DNA of 64,000 bases from Gammaproteobacteria bacterium (GCA_005878835.1 VBMV01000049.1:1-64000); one strand, 5' to 3'. Positions 1 to 9,663 are shown, counted from the first letter of the stretch. Made by a program: numbers and translations. The notes: generated by a model not told the origin, from the letters alone.

Positions 1-2
1 AG

Positions 3-104
3 CTCGCGTGGTCCGGCGCCCTGATCATCACGCTGAGCATTCTCGTCCTGAGCATCAGCGCGCGCCTGGTGCTGTTCTCGCTCAACTCCGGCGGCAGGCA
101 CTGA
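3..104 (+). CDS. pstA: Phosphate ABC transporter permease PstA, C-terminal fragment
   Basis: Only the last 33 codons are present, because the gene begins before the window. They encode a hydrophobic segment ([18 protein letters not shown]) followed by a short polar tail ending in GGRH. This is what the last membrane helix of a PstA permease looks like. The TGA stop overlaps the ATG of the next gene (TGATG at 102-106). That gene is a PstB-type ATPase, and the pairing is the main reason for the PstA call. PstA would form the inner-membrane channel for inorganic phosphate with PstC. Confidence 0.65.
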   Translation, partial: LAWSGALIITLSILVLSISARLVLFSLNSGGRH

Positions 105-913
105 TGAGCGCATCCGAAGTCCGGTTCGGCGCGCGGCCCGAGGCGGTGAGCGAGGCAACCGCGGTCAAGTTCGAGGTGCGGCATCTCGATTTCTACTACG
201 GCAGCGTGCAGGCGCTCAAGGACATCAATCTCACGCTGCCCGACCGGCGGATCACCGCCTTCATCGGTCCCTCCGGCTGCGGCAAGTCGACGCTCCTGCG
301 TGTGTTCAACCGCATGTACGCGCTGTATCCGGGTCACCGCGCCACCGGTGACGTGCGGCTCGATGGCGAGGACATTCTCGCCCCCACGGTCGACGTGGCG
401 AGCTTGCGGTTCAAAGTGGGCATGGTGTTCCAGAAGGCCACGCCCTTTCCCATGTCGGTCTTCGACAATGTGGCCTTCGGACTGCGCCTGTCGCGGCGCA
501 TTTCCCGCAGCGAGCTCGCCGACCGGGTGGAGGCGGCGCTGCGCGAGGCCGCCATGTGGGAAGAGGTCAAGGACAAGCTGCACGAGGACGGGCGCAGCCT
601 CTCGGGCGGCCAGCAGCAGCGTCTGTGCATCGCGCGTACCCTGGCGCTGCGCCCCGAGGTTCTGCTGTTCGACGAGCCCACGGCGGCGCTGGATCCGATC
701 TCCACGCTGCGCATAGAGGAGACGCTGCAGAATCTGCGCGAGAGCTACTGCATCGCCATCGTCACCCACAATCTGCAGCAGGCGGCGCGCGTCTCGAACG
801 TCACCGCCTTCATGTACCTGGGCGAGCTGGTGGAGATCGGCCCGACGGGGCAGATATTCACCGCGCCCAGGAGCCGCCGCACCGACGACTATGTCACCGG
901 AAAATTCGGCTGA
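104..913 (+). CDS. pstB: Phosphate ABC transporter ATP-binding protein PstB (first copy)
   Basis: Predicted 269-residue ATPase that powers high-affinity phosphate import with PstS, PstC and PstA. Visible motifs are Walker [10 protein letters not shown] (55-63), Q-loop VFQK (about 108-111), ABC signature LSGGQQQ (166-172), Walker B VLLFDE (186-191) and the switch His in THN (222). The N and C termini ([17 protein letters not shown]) are typical of PstB. An ATG at position 8 is in frame, but the start at 104 couples to the pstA stop and gives the normal family length. A second, different PstB gene follows directly. Confidence 0.93.
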   Translation: MSASEVRFGARPEAVSEATAVKFEVRHLDFYYGSVQALKDINLTLPDRRITAFIGPSGCGKSTLLRVFNRMYALYPGHRATGDVRLDGEDILAPTVDVASLRFKVGMVFQKATPFPMSVFDNVAFGLRLSRRISRSELADRVEAALREAAMWEEVKDKLHEDGRSLSGGQQQRLCIARTLALRPEVLLFDEPTAALDPISTLRIEETLQNLRESYCIAIVTHNLQQAARVSNVTAFMYLGELVEIGPTGQIFTAPRSRRTDDYVTGKFG

Positions 914-1055
914 GGATCCGCCGGCGCCGGAGCCGCAACGGCCCGCGCCCCCGCGCGCCGCGGCTGCGGGGAGCGGCAACGGCGTCGCCACCCCGCAGAG
1001 TGTCGCGCGGCAGCGTGTCGGGGAGGGTGGGCTGAACCTCAAGCCCAGCGGCCGG

Positions 1056-1868
1056 ATGCATGCGCCCGCGTCGGCTGACGCGGCGGCGGGCCGCGCGGAA
1101 GCCGCGATCGAGAATCCGCTGTTCTCGTGCCGCGACGTGAGTGTGTTCTACGGCGCCAAGCAGGCGCTGAAGAACGTCACCCTGGACGTCGCGCGCCGCC
1201 AGGTGCTGGCGATGATCGGCCCTTCCGGGTGCGGCAAGTCGACGTTCCTGCGCTGCCTGAATCGCATGAACGATACGATCACGGGCGCGCGCGTCACCGG
1301 CTCGATCAGGCTGGACGGCCGCGACATCTACGATCAGCGTCAGGACGCCGCGCAGCTGCGCGCCCGCATCGGCATGGTGTTCCAGAAACCGAACCCGTTT
1401 CCGAAATCGATCTACGACAACGTCGCCTACGGTCCGCACATCCATGGCCTGGCGCGCAGCCGCGCGCAGCTCGATGACATCGTGTGCACGAGCCTGACGC
1501 GCGCGGGGCTGTGGGATGAGGTGAAGGACCGCCTGAGCAGCCCTGGCACCGGGCTCTCGGGCGGCCAGCAGCAGCGACTGTGCATCGCACGCGCCATCGC
1601 CGTGCAGCCCGAAGTGATTCTCATGGACGAGCCGTGCTCGGCGCTCGATCCCGTGGCCACCGCCCGCATCGAGGATCTGATCGATGAGCTGCGCGAACAG
1701 TATGCGATCGTGATCGTCACGCACTCGATGCAGCAGGCGGCGCGCGTGTCGCAGCGCACCGCGTACTTCCATCTCGGGGAGCTGATCGAGATCGGAGATA
1801 CCCACCGGGTGTTCACCAACCCGCGTCACCGTCTCACGGAAGACTACATCACCGGAAGACTCGGCTGA
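1056..1868 (+). CDS. pstB: Phosphate ABC transporter ATP-binding protein PstB (second copy)
   Basis: Predicted 270 residues, with Walker [10 protein letters not shown] (55-63), LSGGQQQ (167-173), Walker B VILMDE (about 187-192), THS switch and a C terminus YITGRLG parallel to the first copy. It is clearly diverged from the first copy (CSALDPV versus TAALDPI after Walker B), so this is an old paralogue and not a recent duplication. The start is uncertain. ATG 1056 places Walker A at the same offset as in copy one. The frame stays open back to ATG 891 inside the first pstB, which would add a 55-residue Pro/Ala-rich N-terminal stretch. No phoU follows; the next genes are convergent. Confidence 0.88.
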   Translation: MHAPASADAAAGRAEAAIENPLFSCRDVSVFYGAKQALKNVTLDVARRQVLAMIGPSGCGKSTFLRCLNRMNDTITGARVTGSIRLDGRDIYDQRQDAAQLRARIGMVFQKPNPFPKSIYDNVAYGPHIHGLARSRAQLDDIVCTSLTRAGLWDEVKDRLSSPGTGLSGGQQQRLCIARAIAVQPEVILMDEPCSALDPVATARIEDLIDELREQYAIVIVTHSMQQAARVSQRTAYFHLGELIEIGDTHRVFTNPRHRLTEDYITGRLG

Positions 1869-1870
1869 AA

Positions 1871-1926
1871 AACGCACGCAGCGTTCTGCCCGCAGCGCTC
1901 GCCGGCCCTCGCAATGCCGGACGGGC
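1871..1926. terminator. Convergent hairpins between pstB and dapD
   Basis: The 61-nt gap between two converging genes holds two inverted repeats. AACGC (1871-1875) pairs with GCGTT (1881-1885); read on the minus strand the 3' arm runs into five T residues, so it could end the map-glnD-dapC-dapD transcript. GCCCG (1888-1892) pairs with CGGGC (1922-1926), enclosing CCGGC (1902-1906)/GCCGG (1916-1920), a larger stem without a T run. The stems are short, so terminator function is inferred. Confidence 0.4.
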
Positions 1927-1929
1927 TCG

Positions 1930-2763
1930 CTACTCCACGCCGCGCAGCAGATCGTTGATGGAGGTTTTCGCGCGCGTCTGTGCGTCGACGCGCTTGACGA
2001 TGACCGCGCAGTACAGGCTGTAGCGCCCGTCCGCCGACGGCAGCGTCCCCGACACCACTACCGAGCCGGCCGGCACGCGCCCGTGCAGGATCGTGCCGGT
2101 GGTGCGGTCGTAGATGCGGGTGCTCTGCCCGATGAAGACCCCCATGGAGATCACCGCGCCCGCTTCGACCACGACGCCTTCGACGACTTCGGAGCGTGCG
2201 CCGATGAAGCAGTCGTCCTCGATGATGGTGGGGCTGGCCTGCAGCGGCTCGAGAACCCCGCCGATACCGACCCCGCCCGACAGGTGCACGTTACGCCCGA
2301 TCTGTGCGCACGACCCCACCGTCGCCCAGGTGTCGACCATGGTCCCGGAGCCGACCCAGGCGCCGATGTTGACGTAGCTCGGCATCAACACGACGTTGGG
2401 CGCGATGTAGGCGCCGCGGCGCACCAGCGCGTGCGGCACGATGCGAGCGCCGCCGGCGCGCAACTGCTCTTCGGTGGCGGCGGCGTACTTCAGCGGCACC
2501 TTGTCGTAGAAGCGGGTGAACCCGGCATCCATCGGCGCGCTATCGCGGGCGCGGAAGTACAGCAGCACCGCCTTCTTCAGCCATTCGTTGACCACCCAGC
2601 CGCCGGCGTGCGGCTCGGCAACCCGCGCCCGGCCGCTGTCGAGCAGCGCCAGGCACTCCTCCAGCGCCGCCTCCAGCTGCGGCGGCACATTCTTCGCGCT
2701 CAAGCCGGCGCGGCGCTCGTACGCGGCGTCGATGATGGACTTGAGGCTGGTGAGATCGCTCAT
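1930..2763 (-). CDS. dapD: 2,3,4,5-tetrahydropyridine-2,6-dicarboxylate N-succinyltransferase
   Basis: DapD transfers succinyl from succinyl-CoA to tetrahydrodipicolinate in the lysine/meso-diaminopimelate pathway. The predicted 277-residue protein begins [16 protein letters not shown] and has an alpha-helical N-terminal domain. From about residue 100 there is a left-handed beta-helix of hexapeptide repeats ([35 protein letters not shown]), then a C-terminal tail. The length matches the family (274 in E. coli). The start at 2763 overlaps the dapC stop by 4 nt (ATGA). An in-frame ATG 75 nt upstream lies within dapC and is not needed. Confidence 0.97.
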   Translation of the reverse strand: MSDLTSLKSIIDAAYERRAGLSAKNVPPQLEAALEECLALLDSGRARVAEPHAGGWVVNEWLKKAVLLYFRARDSAPMDAGFTRFYDKVPLKYAAATEEQLRAGGARIVPHALVRRGAYIAPNVVLMPSYVNIGAWVGSGTMVDTWATVGSCAQIGRNVHLSGGVGIGGVLEPLQASPTIIEDDCFIGARSEVVEGVVVEAGAVISMGVFIGQSTRIYDRTTGTILHGRVPAGSVVVSGTLPSADGRYSLYCAVIVKRVDAQTRAKTSINDLLRGVE

Positions 2764-3986
2764 GCGGACGTTCCCGCGCCTGGCGCCAGCCAGTGTGTCT
2801 GCAGAAATTCGCGCAGGCGCTGCGCCGCCTCCACGCACCGCGCCACCTCCGGCACGAGCGAGATGCGCACGCGCCCGGCGCCCGGATTGCCGGCCACGCC
2901 CGTGCGGCCGAGGTAGCTGCCGGGCAGCACGGTGAGGTTCTCGCGCGCGAACAGCTCGCGCGTGAAGCGCTCGTCATCCCCGCCCACGTGCGGCCACAGA
3001 TAGAACGCGCCTGCCGGCCGCGCCAGGCTCATCAGCGGGGTCAGCAGCGGCAGCACGCGCGCGAACTTCTCCTGGTAGAGGCGGCGGTTGGACGCGGCGT
3101 GGGCGTCGTCCTGCCACGCCGCGGCGCTGGCGAGCTGCGTCGGCACCGGCATGGCGCTGCCGTGGTAGGTCCGGTACAGCAGCAGCCGCGCCATGATCGC
3201 GGGGTCCCCGGCCACGAACCCGGAGCGCAGGCCCGGGACACTGGAGCGCTTGGAAAGACTGTGAAATACCACGCAGCGCTCGAAGCGAGCGCGGCCGGCC
3301 GCCTGGGCTGCCTGCAGGAGTCCGGCCGGCGGCGCGTCCTCCTCGAGGTAGATATCCGCGTAACACTCATCCGCGGCGATGAGAAAGTCGTAGCGATCGG
3401 CGAGGCTGAGCGCCTGCTGCAGCAGCGACAGCGGCAGTACGGCGCCGGTGGGGTTTCCGGGACTGCACAGGAACAGCACCTGACAGCGCCGCCACACCGC
3501 CGCGGGCACCGCGGCGAGGTCGGGAAGGTAATCGTTCGCGTCCGTGGTATCCAGCAGAAAGGGGCGTGCGCCGGCCAGCAGCGCCGCGCCCTCGTAGATC
3601 TGGTAGAAGGGATTGGGCATGGCGACGAGCGGTGCACGCGCGCCATCCACCGCCGCCTGCACGAACGCGAACAGCGCCTCGCGCGTGCCGTTCACCGGCA
3701 GCACCATGGTGTCGGCATCGACGCTCCCGGCGCTGAGTCCGTAGCGCCGCGTGAGCCAGCCGGCGCAGGCGGCGCGCAGCTCCGGCAGACCTGCGGTCGC
3801 AGGATAGCTGCCCAGCCGATCCAGATGACGGCGCAGCGCCTCCAGCAGGAACGCCGGCGGGGTGTGCTGCGGCTCGCCGATCGACATGGCGATGGGCTCA
3901 AGCTGCGACGGCGCGGTGATGCCGGCCTTGAGCCGGGCCAGGCGCTCGAAGGGATAGGCGTGCAGGGCCTCGAGGCGCGGATTCAT
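2760..3986 (-). CDS. dapC: Succinyldiaminopimelate transaminase
   Basis: A fold-type I PLP aminotransferase of 408 residues, predicted to make N-succinyl-LL-diaminopimelate from the DapD product. Visible are the SPGNPT loop (175-180), PLP-ring Asp in AADECY (Asp206) and the Schiff-base Lys in SLSKRS (Lys246). The N terminus [16 protein letters not shown] is characteristic of the DapC subgroup. It sits between glnD and dapD with 4-nt overlaps on both sides, which favours DapC over other class I aminotransferases such as ArgD or AspC. Confidence 0.92.
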   Translation of the reverse strand: MNPRLEALHAYPFERLARLKAGITAPSQLEPIAMSIGEPQHTPPAFLLEALRRHLDRLGSYPATAGLPELRAACAGWLTRRYGLSAGSVDADTMVLPVNGTREALFAFVQAAVDGARAPLVAMPNPFYQIYEGAALLAGARPFLLDTTDANDYLPDLAAVPAAVWRRCQVLFLCSPGNPTGAVLPLSLLQQALSLADRYDFLIAADECYADIYLEEDAPPAGLLQAAQAAGRARFERCVVFHSLSKRSSVPGLRSGFVAGDPAIMARLLLYRTYHGSAMPVPTQLASAAAWQDDAHAASNRRLYQEKFARVLPLLTPLMSLARPAGAFYLWPHVGGDDERFTRELFARENLTVLPGSYLGRTGVAGNPGAGRVRISLVPEVARCVEAAQRLREFLQTHWLAPGAGTSA

Positions 3987-6706
3987 GTGCGCAGCGCGCC
4001 GCCAGCCGGCTCGCGCAGCGCCGCCTGGCGCTCATCGAGCGCCTGCACCAGGCGCTCGCGCAGCCGCTCGGCGGCCGCCGGCTCGAGCGGGCGGTTGTCG
4101 AAATCGGTGAGGTAGAACACGTCCTCGGCGCGCTCGCCGACGGTCATGATCTTGGCGGCGTGCAGCTCGACGCGCTCCGCCATCAGCACCTTGCCGACCT
4201 CGCACAGCAGGCCCGGACGGTCGCCGGCGGTCAGCTCCAGCACCGAGCGGCGGTTGCGCTCATCCACGCTGAGCGCGATCTGGGTGGGCGTGTTGAACAT
4301 GCGCGCCTGGCGCGGCGCGCGCCGCGATACCGCAAACGGCGCATCCGCCGCTCCGCGCAGCGACCCCCACAGCGCCTGCTCGATCTCCACCTGGCGGTCG
4401 TTGTCGGTGATCGGCGCGCCGTCGTCCTCCAGCAGGTGATAGAGGTCGAGACTGAAGCCATCCCCGGTCGGGGTGATGCGCGCATCGACGATGTTGAGGC
4501 CGAGCTGATCGAGCGCCGCGGTGGTGCGCGCGAAACCATGGCGCCGCGGGCGCGTGAAGATCAGCGCCGCGGTGGTGCCGCGCACGCTGCGCGGCTCGAG
4601 CGCGACCAGGGGCTCATCGGATGCCGCGTCACGCTCGGCAAGGAGCCGTGCATGCCAGGCGATCTCTTCGGGCGAGTGCTGCAGGAAATAGCCGGCCGAG
4701 AAGCGCGTCCACGCGCCCGCGATGTCGGCCTCGCTGACGCCCCGCTCGATGAGCAGTCGCCGTGCGGCGTCCTGGGTCTCGCGCACCAGGTGCTCCGGAT
4801 CGATCGGGCTCTCCAGCCCCCGGCGCAGGGCTCGTTTCACGCGCTGGTAGAAGTCCCGGAACAGCGATGCCTTCCAGGAGTTCCACAGCTTCGGATTGGT
4901 GGCGCGCACGTCCGCGCAGGTGAGCACGTACAGGTAATCCAGGTGCGTCTCGTCGCCGACCTTGCGCGCGAACGCGTTGATGACCTGCGGGTCGCCGATG
5001 TCCTGCTTCTGCGAGGTGATCGACAGCTGCAGGTGGTTGCGCACCAGCCAGGCGACCAGGCGCGCATCGTACGGGGACAGGCCCTGCTCCAGACAGAACG
5101 CCTCCGCGTCCACCGCGCCGAGCTCGGAATGATCGCCGCCGCGCCCCTTGGCAATGTCGTGAAACAGCGCGGCGAGGTAGGCGACTTCGCTGCGCGGCAG
5201 CTGCTGCATGACGCGCGAGGCTTCCGGCAGCTCATGGTCGTAACGCGGGATCGCGAAGCGGCGCAGGTTGCTCACCACGAACAGCGTATGCGCATCGACC
5301 GTGTAGGCATGGAACAGGTCGTACTGCATGCGCCCGACGATGCGCCCGAATGCCGGGATGTAGCGCCCCAGCACGCCGTAGGTGTTCATGCGCCGCAGCT
5401 CGTGCGTGACGCCCACCGGCGAGCGCAGGATCTCGAGGAACAGGCGGTGATGGCGCGGGTTCTGGCGGAACTCCTCGTCGATGAGCCACAGATTGCGCGC
5501 CACCGCGCGCATGGTCGAGGCGCGCACGCCGCGCAGTCCCTCGTTCTGCTGCAGCAGCACGAACAGCTCCAGCAGCGCTGCGGGCGTGCGCTCGAACACC
5601 TCCTCGCTGACCGCTTCGAGGGAGCCGTTGCGCACCTGGAAGCGCGCATTCAGCGGCCGCGGCGGCTCGCTCTCGGAGAGGATCGCCTCGCGAAACAGCT
5701 GCAGCAGCAGCTCGTTCAGCAGGCTCACGTCCATGACCGTGCGGTAGTAGCGCTGCATGAACTGCTCGACCGCGAGCGTGTAGGAGGCGTCCTCGTAACC
5801 GAAGCTGCGGGCGAGGCGGATCTGGTGATCGAACAGCAGGCGATCCTCGCGCCGCGCGGTGAGGGTGTGCAGGCCGAAGCGCACCTTCCACAGAAACGCC
5901 TGCGCCTGCTGCAGGCGCCGCAGCTCCGCGAGCGTGAGGAACGCGTGCGTCGCCAGGCCATCGAGGCTGTCGGCGCCGAAATGCCGCTTCGCCACCCAGG
6001 CGATGGTCTGGATGTCGCGCAGCCCCCCGGGGCCCGTCTTGACGTTGGGCTCGAGGTTGTAGGCGGTGTCGTTGGCCTTCAGGTGCCGCTCGGCCTGCTC
6101 GCGCACTTTCGCCTCGAAGAACTGCTTCACCGGCCAGATGCGCTCGGGTGCCAGCGCGCTGCGCATGGCGGCGAGCAGTTGCGCATCTCCGGCGAGCAGG
6201 CGCGCTTCCAGGAGCGTGGTCATGACGCCGACGTCGCCGACGCATTCCTCGGCGCACTGCGCCACGGTGCGCACGCTGTGGCCGACCTCGAGCCCGATGT
6301 CCCACAGGAACGCCACCAGGGTGCCGATGGCGGCGCTCCCCGCCGCGTCCGGCGCAGCCGGCACGAGCAGCAGGATGTCGATGTCGGAAGCGGGGTGCAG
6401 CTCGCCGCGGCCGTAACCCCCGACCGCGACCAGGGTCCCGGCCTGCGCGGCGCAGTGCCTGCGCCAGGCCTCGCGCAGCGCCGCGTCGATGAGCGCCGCG
6501 CGCGCGTGCACCAGGTGCTCGACGGGCTCCTCGGCGATGAAGCGCGCCTTCAGCTCCTCGTGCCCCTGGCGCAGCAGCTCACGCCAGGCGGCCGGCTCGT
6601 GCGCGGCGGCGAGTTGTGCCGGCAGTCGCGCCAGCAGCGGCCAGGAGACGGCGGGGGACGTGGCGGGGCGCGTTTCCTCGAGCAGCTCTGAGTCCGAGGC
6701 GCCCAT
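3983..6706 (-). CDS. glnD: Bifunctional [PII] uridylyltransferase / uridylyl-removing enzyme
   Basis: GlnD senses glutamine and uridylylates or de-uridylylates PII proteins. The predicted 907 residues contain a nucleotidyltransferase motif GGYGRGELHPASDID (96-110), an HD hydrolase motif (ALFHDIAKGRGGDHS) in the central region and two C-terminal ACT domains that bind glutamine (second one around TAGDRPGLLCEVGKVL). Start ATG 6706 (MGASDSELLEE) lies 11 nt after the map stop. The frame is open much further upstream into map, but that extension is Arg-rich antisense-like sequence. The 3' end overlaps dapC by 4 nt. Confidence 0.97.
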   Translation of the reverse strand: MGASDSELLEETRPATSPAVSWPLLARLPAQLAAAHEPAAWRELLRQGHEELKARFIAEEPVEHLVHARAALIDAALREAWRRHCAAQAGTLVAVGGYGRGELHPASDIDILLLVPAAPDAAGSAAIGTLVAFLWDIGLEVGHSVRTVAQCAEECVGDVGVMTTLLEARLLAGDAQLLAAMRSALAPERIWPVKQFFEAKVREQAERHLKANDTAYNLEPNVKTGPGGLRDIQTIAWVAKRHFGADSLDGLATHAFLTLAELRRLQQAQAFLWKVRFGLHTLTARREDRLLFDHQIRLARSFGYEDASYTLAVEQFMQRYYRTVMDVSLLNELLLQLFREAILSESEPPRPLNARFQVRNGSLEAVSEEVFERTPAALLELFVLLQQNEGLRGVRASTMRAVARNLWLIDEEFRQNPRHHRLFLEILRSPVGVTHELRRMNTYGVLGRYIPAFGRIVGRMQYDLFHAYTVDAHTLFVVSNLRRFAIPRYDHELPEASRVMQQLPRSEVAYLAALFHDIAKGRGGDHSELGAVDAEAFCLEQGLSPYDARLVAWLVRNHLQLSITSQKQDIGDPQVINAFARKVGDETHLDYLYVLTCADVRATNPKLWNSWKASLFRDFYQRVKRALRRGLESPIDPEHLVRETQDAARRLLIERGVSEADIAGAWTRFSAGYFLQHSPEEIAWHARLLAERDAASDEPLVALEPRSVRGTTAALIFTRPRRHGFARTTAALDQLGLNIVDARITPTGDGFSLDLYHLLEDDGAPITDNDRQVEIEQALWGSLRGAADAPFAVSRRAPRQARMFNTPTQIALSVDERNRRSVLELTAGDRPGLLCEVGKVLMAERVELHAAKIMTVGERAEDVFYLTDFDNRPLEPAAAERLRERLVQALDERQAALREPAGGALRT

Positions 6707-6717
6707 GGTGCGCGCAG

Positions 6718-7488
6718 CTATGGCTGCGCCCCGTTCGCGGGAAGAGTCAGCACGTCGAACCCGGTGTCGGTGACCAGCACGGTGTGCTCCCACTGCGCCG
6801 ACAGGGAATGGTCCTTGGTGATGACGGTCCAGCCGTCGGGGAGCAGGCGCACGTGGCGCTTGCCCGCGTTCACCATGGGTTCGATGGTGAAGGTCATGCC
6901 CGCCTTGAGCTCGAGCCCGGTGCCGGGCTCGCCGTAGTGCAGCACCTGCGGGTCCTCGTGATAGACACGCCCGATGCCATGGCCGCAGTACTCGCGCACC
7001 ACCGAGTAGTCGTTCTCCTCGACGAAGCTCTGGATGGCGTGCCCGATGTCGCCCAGGCGCGCGCCCGGACGCACCGTCTCGATGCCGCGCCACATGGCGG
7101 CGAAACAGGTCTCGGAGAGGCGTTGCGCGTGCGCCGGCGCCTTGCCCACCAGGTACATGCGGCTGGTGTCGCCGTGGAATCCGTCGCGGATCACGGTGAC
7201 GTCGATATTGACGATGTCGCCGGCCTTCAGGCGCTTGTCATTCGGGATGCCGTGGCAGACCACGTGGTTCACCGAGGTGCAGATGGTCTTGGGAAAGCCG
7301 CGGTAGTTGAGGTTCGCTGGCACCGAGCGCTGCACGTTCACGATATGGTCGTGGCAGAGCCGGTCGAGCTCCTCGGTCGTCACCCCCGGCACCACGTGCG
7401 CCGCGATCATGTCGAGCACCTCGGCGGCGAGGCGCCCGGCGGTGCGCATCTTCGCCTGTTCCTCGGGGGTCTTGATGGTGACTTGCAT
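6718..7488 (-). CDS. map: Type I methionine aminopeptidase
   Basis: Removes N-terminal Met from nascent proteins. It is 256 residues, close to the 264 of E. coli. All five metal ligands can be located in family motifs: Asp pair in NIDVTVIRDGFHGDTS, His in GHGIGRVYHE, Glu in TIEPMVN and Glu in QWEHTVLV. The substrate-binding His in NHVVCHGIPN is also present. It is the first gene of a minus-strand operon map-glnD-dapC-dapD, divergent from rpsB as in E. coli. Confidence 0.97.
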   Translation of the reverse strand: MQVTIKTPEEQAKMRTAGRLAAEVLDMIAAHVVPGVTTEELDRLCHDHIVNVQRSVPANLNYRGFPKTICTSVNHVVCHGIPNDKRLKAGDIVNIDVTVIRDGFHGDTSRMYLVGKAPAHAQRLSETCFAAMWRGIETVRPGARLGDIGHAIQSFVEENDYSVVREYCGHGIGRVYHEDPQVLHYGEPGTGLELKAGMTFTIEPMVNAGKRHVRLLPDGWTVITKDHSLSAQWEHTVLVTDTGFDVLTLPANGAQP

Positions 7489-7549
7489 GGGTTGCGAGAT
7501 GGGGTCGCGGCGCCTTAAGCCAAGGGGGTGTCGCGGGCAGCGTAAGACA

Positions 7550-7578
7550 TTGTTCCGACGAGGTCTTCATGGTATAAA
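7550..7578 (+). promoter_or_regulatory. Sigma-70 promoter for rpsB-tsf
   Basis: The -35 element TTGTTC (7550-7555) and -10 element TATAAA (7573-7578) are separated by exactly 17 bp, so transcription should start near 7585. The bases after the -10 are GCGCGG, a G+C-rich discriminator of the kind linked to ppGpp (stringent) control of ribosomal genes. On the opposite strand the same segment offers TTGCCA (7597-7592) and TATACC (7576-7571) with 15-bp spacing, a weaker candidate for map. Confidence 0.75.
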
Positions 7579-7584
7579 GCGCGG

Positions 7585-7718
7585 CCTTTTTTGGCAACGC
7601 AACCCACACGCGCATCGTTAACCTTGGTGACTGGGTGTCCTGAAGGACGCGCCTCACGGCCCGCCTTGAGGATGGTCACGGGGATGCGCGGAGGCTCAAC
7701 CCGCACAGGAGTCTTTAC
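7585..7718 (+). ncRNA. Structured 5' leader of rpsB (candidate S2 autoregulatory leader)
   Basis: About 134 nt of leader. A closing stem GTGAC (7627-7631)/GTCAC (7675-7679) encloses hairpin A, GTGTCC (7635-7640)/GGACGC (7645-7650) with loop TGAA, and hairpin B, CCTCA (7652-7656)/TGAGG (7667-7671), forming a three-way junction. The ribosome-binding site AGGAG (7707-7711) lies 7 nt before the ATG. In E. coli, S2 represses its own operon through the rpsB leader. That this leader does so is inference; I folded it by eye. Confidence 0.45.
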
Positions 7719-8726
7719 ATGCCCGGCGTGTCCATGCGACAGATGCTGGAGGCGGGAGTCCATTTCGGACATCAGACCCGCTTCTGGAACCCGAAGATGG
7801 CTCCCTACATCTTCGGCGAGCGAAACAGGATCCACATCATCAACCTCGAGAAGACGCAGCCGATGTACGCGGAAGCTGCGCAGTTCATCAAGGCAGTGAT
7901 TGCCGACGGCGGCAAGGTGCTGTTCGTCGGCACCAAGCGCTCGGCGCGCGAGTCGATCCAGAAGGAAGCCGAGCGTGCGGCGCAGCCGTTCGTGAACCAG
8001 CGCTGGCTGGGCGGCATGCTCACGAACTTCAAGACCATCCGCCAGTCCATCAAGCGGCTCGGGGAGATCACCGAGCTCGCCGCCTCCGGTGCGCTGGAGA
8101 AGCGCGGCAAGAAGGAGGCCACCCAGTTGCGGCGCGAGATGGACAAGCTCGAGAGGAGTCTCGGCGGCATCAAGCACATGGACTCGCTCCCGGACGCGCT
8201 GTTCGTGGTCGACGTCGGGCACGAGAACATCGCGCTTCACGAGGCGAAGAAGCTCGGCATTCCGGTGGTGGCCATCGTCGACACCAACTGCTCGCCCGAT
8301 GGCATCGAGTACGTGATCCCGGGCAACGACGACGCCATGCGCGCCATCCAGCTGTATGCCGCCGGCATTGCCGATGCGGTGCTCGAGGGCAAGCAGTCGG
8401 TGCCGCAGGTCGCGGTCGGGGAGGACGAGTTCGTCGAGCTCGATGAGGCGGGCAACCCGCGCAAGAAGGCCGCGCGCGGCCGGCAGCGCCCGCAGGCGAC
8501 GGTGCGCAAGAAGGCCCCCGCACGGCGCAAGCTCCCGCCCGTCAAGGCACCGGCGGTTGCGGCCGAGGAGCTGCTCGGCGCCGAGGACGAGGACCTCGAG
8601 GCGGAGGAGGCGGTCGAGCCCGTGGCGGCCGCCGGCACGGTCCCGGCGCCCGAGGCCGTGGCGCGCCGGCCCACCGCCGCGCCGGGCCGCCGCAAGGGCC
8701 GCGGCACCGCGGGCGCCGAGAGTTAG
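7719..8726 (+). CDS. rpsB: 30S ribosomal protein S2 with long C-terminal extension
   Basis: Residues 1 to about 235 match ribosomal protein S2 ([20 protein letters not shown] at the start, then [27 protein letters not shown]). The protein is 335 residues, against 241 in E. coli. The extra ~95 residues are low complexity: a basic Lys/Arg/Pro stretch, an acidic patch ([14 protein letters not shown]), and a final basic Arg/Gly tail ([11 protein letters not shown]). The start is fixed by an AGGAG Shine-Dalgarno 7 nt upstream. It is co-transcribed with tsf 3 nt downstream. Confidence 0.97.
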   Translation: MPGVSMRQMLEAGVHFGHQTRFWNPKMAPYIFGERNRIHIINLEKTQPMYAEAAQFIKAVIADGGKVLFVGTKRSARESIQKEAERAAQPFVNQRWLGGMLTNFKTIRQSIKRLGEITELAASGALEKRGKKEATQLRREMDKLERSLGGIKHMDSLPDALFVVDVGHENIALHEAKKLGIPVVAIVDTNCSPDGIEYVIPGNDDAMRAIQLYAAGIADAVLEGKQSVPQVAVGEDEFVELDEAGNPRKKAARGRQRPQATVRKKAPARRKLPPVKAPAVAAEELLGAEDEDLEAEEAVEPVAAAGTVPAPEAVARRPTAAPGRRKGRGTAGAES

Positions 8727-8729
8727 CCC

Positions 8730-9593
8730 ATGAACATCACAGCAGACGCAGTCAAGCAGCTGCGCGAGCGCACCGGCGCGGGCATGATGGAGTGCAAGAA
8801 GGCGCTCGTCGAAGCCAAGGGTGACCTGGACGCCGCCGCCGAGCTCATGCGCAAGCAGGGCCACGCCAAGGCCGACAAGAAAGCGGCGCGGCTGGCCACC
8901 GAGGGGGTGGTGGTCGTCGCCCGATCCGCCGACGCGCGCACCGCCGCCATGGTCGAGATCAACTGCGAGACCGACTTCGTCGCCCGCGAGCAGAGCTTCC
9001 GCGCCTTCGCCCAGGCGGTGGCCGAGTGCGCCCTGACCTCGCAGCCGGCGAGCCTGGCGGCGCTCGGGGAGGCGAAGCTCCCCTCCGGCGAGAGCATCGA
9101 GGAGCGCCGGCGCGCGCTCATTGCCAAGATCGGCGAGAACATCAGCGTGCGGCGCTTCGCGGTGCTCAGCGCGCCTGAGCACCTGGGCGCCTACGTGCAC
9201 GGCACGCGCATCGCGGCGCTGGTGGCGCTGAAGGGTGGCGCGGCGGGTCTCGCCTACGATCTGGCGATGCACGTTGCGGCCAGCAACCCCCGCTACCTGA
9301 GCCAGGCCCAGGTGCCGGCGGAGGTCATGGCGAAGGAGCGCGAGATCCTCACGCAGCAGGCCCAGGGCGAGGGCAAGCCGCCGGAGATCGTCGCCAGGAT
9401 GGTCGAGGGCCGGCTGCGCAAGGCCCTGGGCGAGATCACGCTCGCCGGCCAGCCGTTCGTCAAGGACCTGGACGTGACGATCGAGAAGTTGCTAAAGGGT
9501 GCCAAGGCGCAGGTCGTGGCGTTCGAGCGCTTCGAGGTCGGCGCCGGCATCGAGAAGAGACCGGAGGGCACCGGACCTGCGGTCAGGCACTGA
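8730..9593 (+). CDS. tsf: Translation elongation factor Ts
   Basis: Guanine nucleotide exchange factor that regenerates EF-Tu-GTP. It is 287 residues (283 in E. coli). The N-terminal UBA-like domain ([19 protein letters not shown]), the TDFVAR motif that contacts EF-Tu ([12 protein letters not shown]) and the paired core subdomains are recognisable. It follows rpsB by 3 nt and is closed by a strong intrinsic terminator, so rpsB-tsf is a two-gene operon, as in many bacteria. Confidence 0.98.
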   Translation: MNITADAVKQLRERTGAGMMECKKALVEAKGDLDAAAELMRKQGHAKADKKAARLATEGVVVVARSADARTAAMVEINCETDFVAREQSFRAFAQAVAECALTSQPASLAALGEAKLPSGESIEERRRALIAKIGENISVRRFAVLSAPEHLGAYVHGTRIAALVALKGGAAGLAYDLAMHVAASNPRYLSQAQVPAEVMAKEREILTQQAQGEGKPPEIVARMVEGRLRKALGEITLAGQPFVKDLDVTIEKLLKGAKAQVVAFERFEVGAGIEKRPEGTGPAVRH

Positions 9594-9617
9594 AGCGCGG
9601 GCACTGCTCAAGGACGC

Positions 9618-9643
9618 AAACCCCGCCGCGCGCGGGGTTTTTT
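9618..9643 (+). terminator. Intrinsic terminator after tsf
   Basis: A 9-bp perfect stem, AAACCCCGC (9618-9626) with GCGGGGTTT (9632-9640), and a 5-nt loop CGCGC, followed by a run of six T residues (9638-9643). It is the clearest Rho-independent terminator in the window and separates rpsB-tsf from pyrH-frr. Confidence 0.92.
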
Positions 9644-9663
9644 CCATCGGCGGAGGTAGTGAG

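Noticed and set aside
4160-6691. 843-codon open frame opposite glnD
   Set aside because: Antisense to an intact, motif-complete glnD. The product is Arg/Ala/Gln-rich low complexity, as expected from the complementary strand of G+C-rich codons.
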